Below, in pieces: positions 61,476-64,000 of a DNA stretch of 64,000 nucleotides. Under the pieces are notes generated by a model, which had not been told where the DNA came from, did not search any database, and worked only from the letters and a program-made list of their open reading frames with translations. Origin of the DNA: Ridgeia piscesae. Taxonomy: Eukaryota > Annelida > Polychaeta > Sabellida > Siboglinidae. How positions within the stretch are numbered: position 1 is the stretch's first letter; each line of letters begins with the position of its first letter. The DNA lies in contig JAODUO010000481.1 of NCBI GenBank assembly GCA_025642075.2, forward strand, positions 358,501-422,500. Direction: 5' to 3'. Made by a program: the position numbers and the translations under genes.

Positions 61476-61838
61476 ACGCTGGACACATTACGGCGACACG
61501 ACTCGGCCGACGAGGCTGTCTTGGGCGGAATCAGTGTTTAGTGTTAAGTAGTCGTTGAGCGTTGGTAGGATTTGCAGCGACAATGACCAACGTTCGTGCC
61601 CTTGAATCGTAATTATAACACTTATTGTATAGTACACCCAAGAGTGAAATAATAATGTCAGATAGAGGCAATTCAACCTGTGGTGTTATGGTGGGCAGTA
61701 GTCCCTGCCGAAGTAGTACCATCGAAATAAGCGGGCGGTTGGAACAGTGATGTCGATACGTACGCGTGGCCACTCAAATATACGCACGTTGATGGAGCAT
61801 TTCATATATGTATCTTTTCATATATTAATTACATTAGT

Positions 61839-61844
61839 AATAAA
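61839..61844 (+). terminator. Candidate calpain poly(A) signal
   Basis: AATAAA 364 nt past the stop codon, the first plus-strand canonical hexamer I saw downstream. Confidence 0.45.
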
Positions 61845-62329
61845 ATTAATTACATATCGTTGTATTCTATAAAGTTGTATGTCTGTCCTACGGTGTTTAC
61901 TACAGGTATCTTATCTCAAGATCTTACCTCAAGACCGGACAATAATTGCCAAAATTTGAGCTTCAGTTTCCATCACACGTATTAGATGCCGCAGAGAAAC
62001 TGTTGGCGTGATATAAATATATACACGGTAACTCCATCACTCCTCGGATGAAGAAAGTTTCATGTTGTTGGCTAGTACCATGGTTTACTCGCCGTGTGCG
62101 TCGGGGCTGGGTTTGCTGTGTACAAGAGGATACAAGACCAATGAGAGCATATGTAACGCGTTCAGCCATCTGTGACGTTATCAATTATACATAACGACAT
62201 GCGAGACGACGTGATCGCGTTTTTCGTGACAACACGACTTTGCTCACCGTTTTGTTCAACGAAGGAGGCCCCTCTTGCCAGGGAGTTGTTGTTCTCCTGT
62301 TGTCCCTGTCGTAAGTGGTGAGGTTGGCC

Positions 62330-62680
62330 ATGGTTACTGTCATCTTTTCTTTTGTCTTTTCTTTCCTCTCCTCAATTTTCTCTCACTGTGTTCTCTCTCA
62401 ACAGTCTCCAACTCCTGTCCTTTGCTGTTGTTCTCCATTCTCCTCCCAATCTTTCCAGATCTCCTTAACGCAGTCCTCCCATCGCATTCTCTGTCTTCCT
62501 CGCCTATATTTTACCTTCACTTTCTGGGCACCTACTTTCTATGGCATTTTAAAAATCTCCCATTCTTTCCATCCCTTCGTATGGTTTCAAGGTAGCGAAA
62601 CGACATGTCCATCAGTTGTCTCGTATTCCACTGATGTGCCTTGCCCATGTCTGTGCAACTTAAACTAGCCATGACCTTAC
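62330..62680 (-). mobile_element. LINE C-terminal remnant (RTE-like)
   Basis: The minus strand encodes VKVKYRRGRQRMRWEDCVKE near 62465-62520. This is the Arg-rich RGRxRxRWxD tail that ends many RTE-like reverse transcriptases. Stops and frame changes interrupt the rest. The plus-strand Phe/Leu/Ser-rich open frames here are shadows of this remnant. Confidence 0.65.
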
Positions 62681-64000
62681 TAGGTGTCCTGTAACTGGTT
62701 AGCCTCTTTCAAAACCTTCGATAAACCGACCTTTCTGTGCTTAATCATAGTAATCACTGCCAGGTGCATTTCATCCTCAGTGGTTATTCTCATCGCTAAT
62801 TAACAAGAGACGAGCGACATTATAGTGAGCCTACAAGCCACAAGAGATCTGCAATTCCCAATGTCGAGCATCAGTTTTTTTAAGACGAAGCATACACGCC
62901 TGTATCGCATCCATAAACAAGAACATTGGCACACTCCGCCATACTACTGAGAGCTGTCCGACGGAACGATAATCAGGATACTCAATCTTCCATTTTTCAA
63001 TACTCCTGAATAAACAGCGCACGTTCGTTGTAAAGTAATTGGCTTATGAAAACACGGTTTCTGAACACTGACTAATGAGGAATGCTACGGGTTCGCCAGA
63101 GTTCACGATGTGGCTGCGTGAGACATGTCCCTCGAGTCGGATGCGGTCGCTGCGCCAATTTCCTGTTGCAAGCGCCGCACCATGCTTCGCCAGTATCCGA
63201 TATCATTTTAATTGGGATAACGCCTAATTACCTAACGCACTATTTATGTTTGGTATCAAGACTAACTGATATTTGCTGTAAAACAGTCACAGTCTCTCAA
63301 TATAGCTTGGCTAGATATTACATGCAGTAAATCTTAACTTTACAACATCAATACTGTTTTATTTCTTAATCATGTTTCTGCTGCCTCCGGTGCGGAACCA
63401 GTAGGACGTCGAATCTAGGAAGGTGGGGAGCTTAATCATCTTTTATTTTCTATAAACTTCAGCAGGTTATAATAGTGAATCAGCAAAAGTGCCAATGGGG
63501 ACTTCGTCCAATATCCAAACATAAGCAGTAGAACATAATGAAAATGTCAGATGTAAACAAACTTTGGTGTCAAAATACTAGTTCCTGCTAACTAATGCAC
63601 TAGTTGTCTCGGTTAGACATTACCCGGTCTGTGAGCACGGTAACGACTACAAGGATTAATTATGCGTCAGCGGTCTAACTCTCTCAGGCCACCTAACCCA
63701 ATCAATACCGGTTGCTTGGATGACTGACTATCGCGTCATTAATGCTCGATCTCTCACTTGCTCTCAACATCGCCCGAAGACAAACGCAGTTGCTAACGAC
63801 GACACACGTGTACACACATGGTACACACACTCGCTCAGACGGGGCTCAGGCGTCCAGGCGGAAGGTGGACTGGAGAGTGAGAGCAACGGTTTGGGCATAG
63901 CCCGTTAAGTTGGTCATAGTGGCTCGAACGGATGGCTTGGCACGTGCCGTTTGAAAGAACGACACAGACGACAAGACAAGTGGTGATTTCGAGAGGGGCA

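Larger units (their letters stand above)
61476..64000. other. Calpain 3' flank and intergenic DNA
   Basis: No further gene recognised. It contains the calpain 3' UTR, a LINE tail (62330-62680) and AT-rich unique-looking sequence. A 62-codon open frame at 63720-63908 has no recognisable domain. Confidence 0.55.

Overview
The window is nuclear DNA of an invertebrate animal. Genes have short coding exons (17 to about 340 nt, one of 1163 nt), GT-AG introns and AT-rich intergenic DNA. Animal-type retrotransposons, a tRNA-derived SINE, inverted-repeat DNA elements and long micro- and minisatellites are abundant. My best guess is a cephalochordate (lancelet) or another marine invertebrate. Minisatellites that repeat an exon/intron boundary, remembered by me as described in amphioxus under the name 'mirage', point to lancelet, but a lophotrochozoan is not excluded.

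Six protein-coding genes can be assembled by joining exons with matching phases. (1) GNL2/NOG2-like nucleolar GTPase, minus strand, nine internal exons between 158 and 13123; the C-terminal exons lie beyond the left edge and the first exon was not found. (2) An ankyrin-repeat plus SOCS-box (ASB-like) protein of 499 aa, minus, 21113-23309. (3) Centrin-3, 165 aa, plus, 25865-29579. (4) A small Rieske [2Fe-2S] protein of 120 aa, minus, 30281-31506. (5) HDHD2-like HAD hydrolase, 257 aa, minus, 33159-41710. (6) A calpain-5/6 (TRA-3 type) protein, 649 aa in 13 exons, plus, 48078-61475, whose catalytic Cys and His are replaced. The genes are unrelated housekeeping, cytoskeletal and signalling genes, and I see no operon-like or pathway link. 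ASB/centrin-3 and HDHD2/calpain are divergent pairs; centrin-3/Rieske is convergent.

The most striking feature is a set of intronic minisatellites that start on a splice junction and copy it. A 38-bp unit (about 145 copies) repeats a GNL2 3' splice site and the start of the following exon. A 35-bp unit (about 54 copies) abuts a GNL2 5' splice site. A 43-bp unit (about 5 copies) repeats an HDHD2 3' splice site and exon start. A 36-bp unit (about 113 copies) repeats the end of a calpain exon and its 5' splice site. Together they fill about 11.7 kb, or 18% of the window. They suggest a recurrent process that amplifies exon/intron boundaries.

Mobile DNA includes a decayed but nearly full-length RTE-like LINE and a 5'-truncated L2/CR1-like LINE, both inside HDHD2 introns. 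There is also a LINE remnant at 16345-17395, a LINE tail near 62.5 kb, a SINE at about 18.2-18.5 kb, a pogo-like inverted-repeat element at 7675-9016 carrying two CTCF-like motifs, and several smaller foldback elements.
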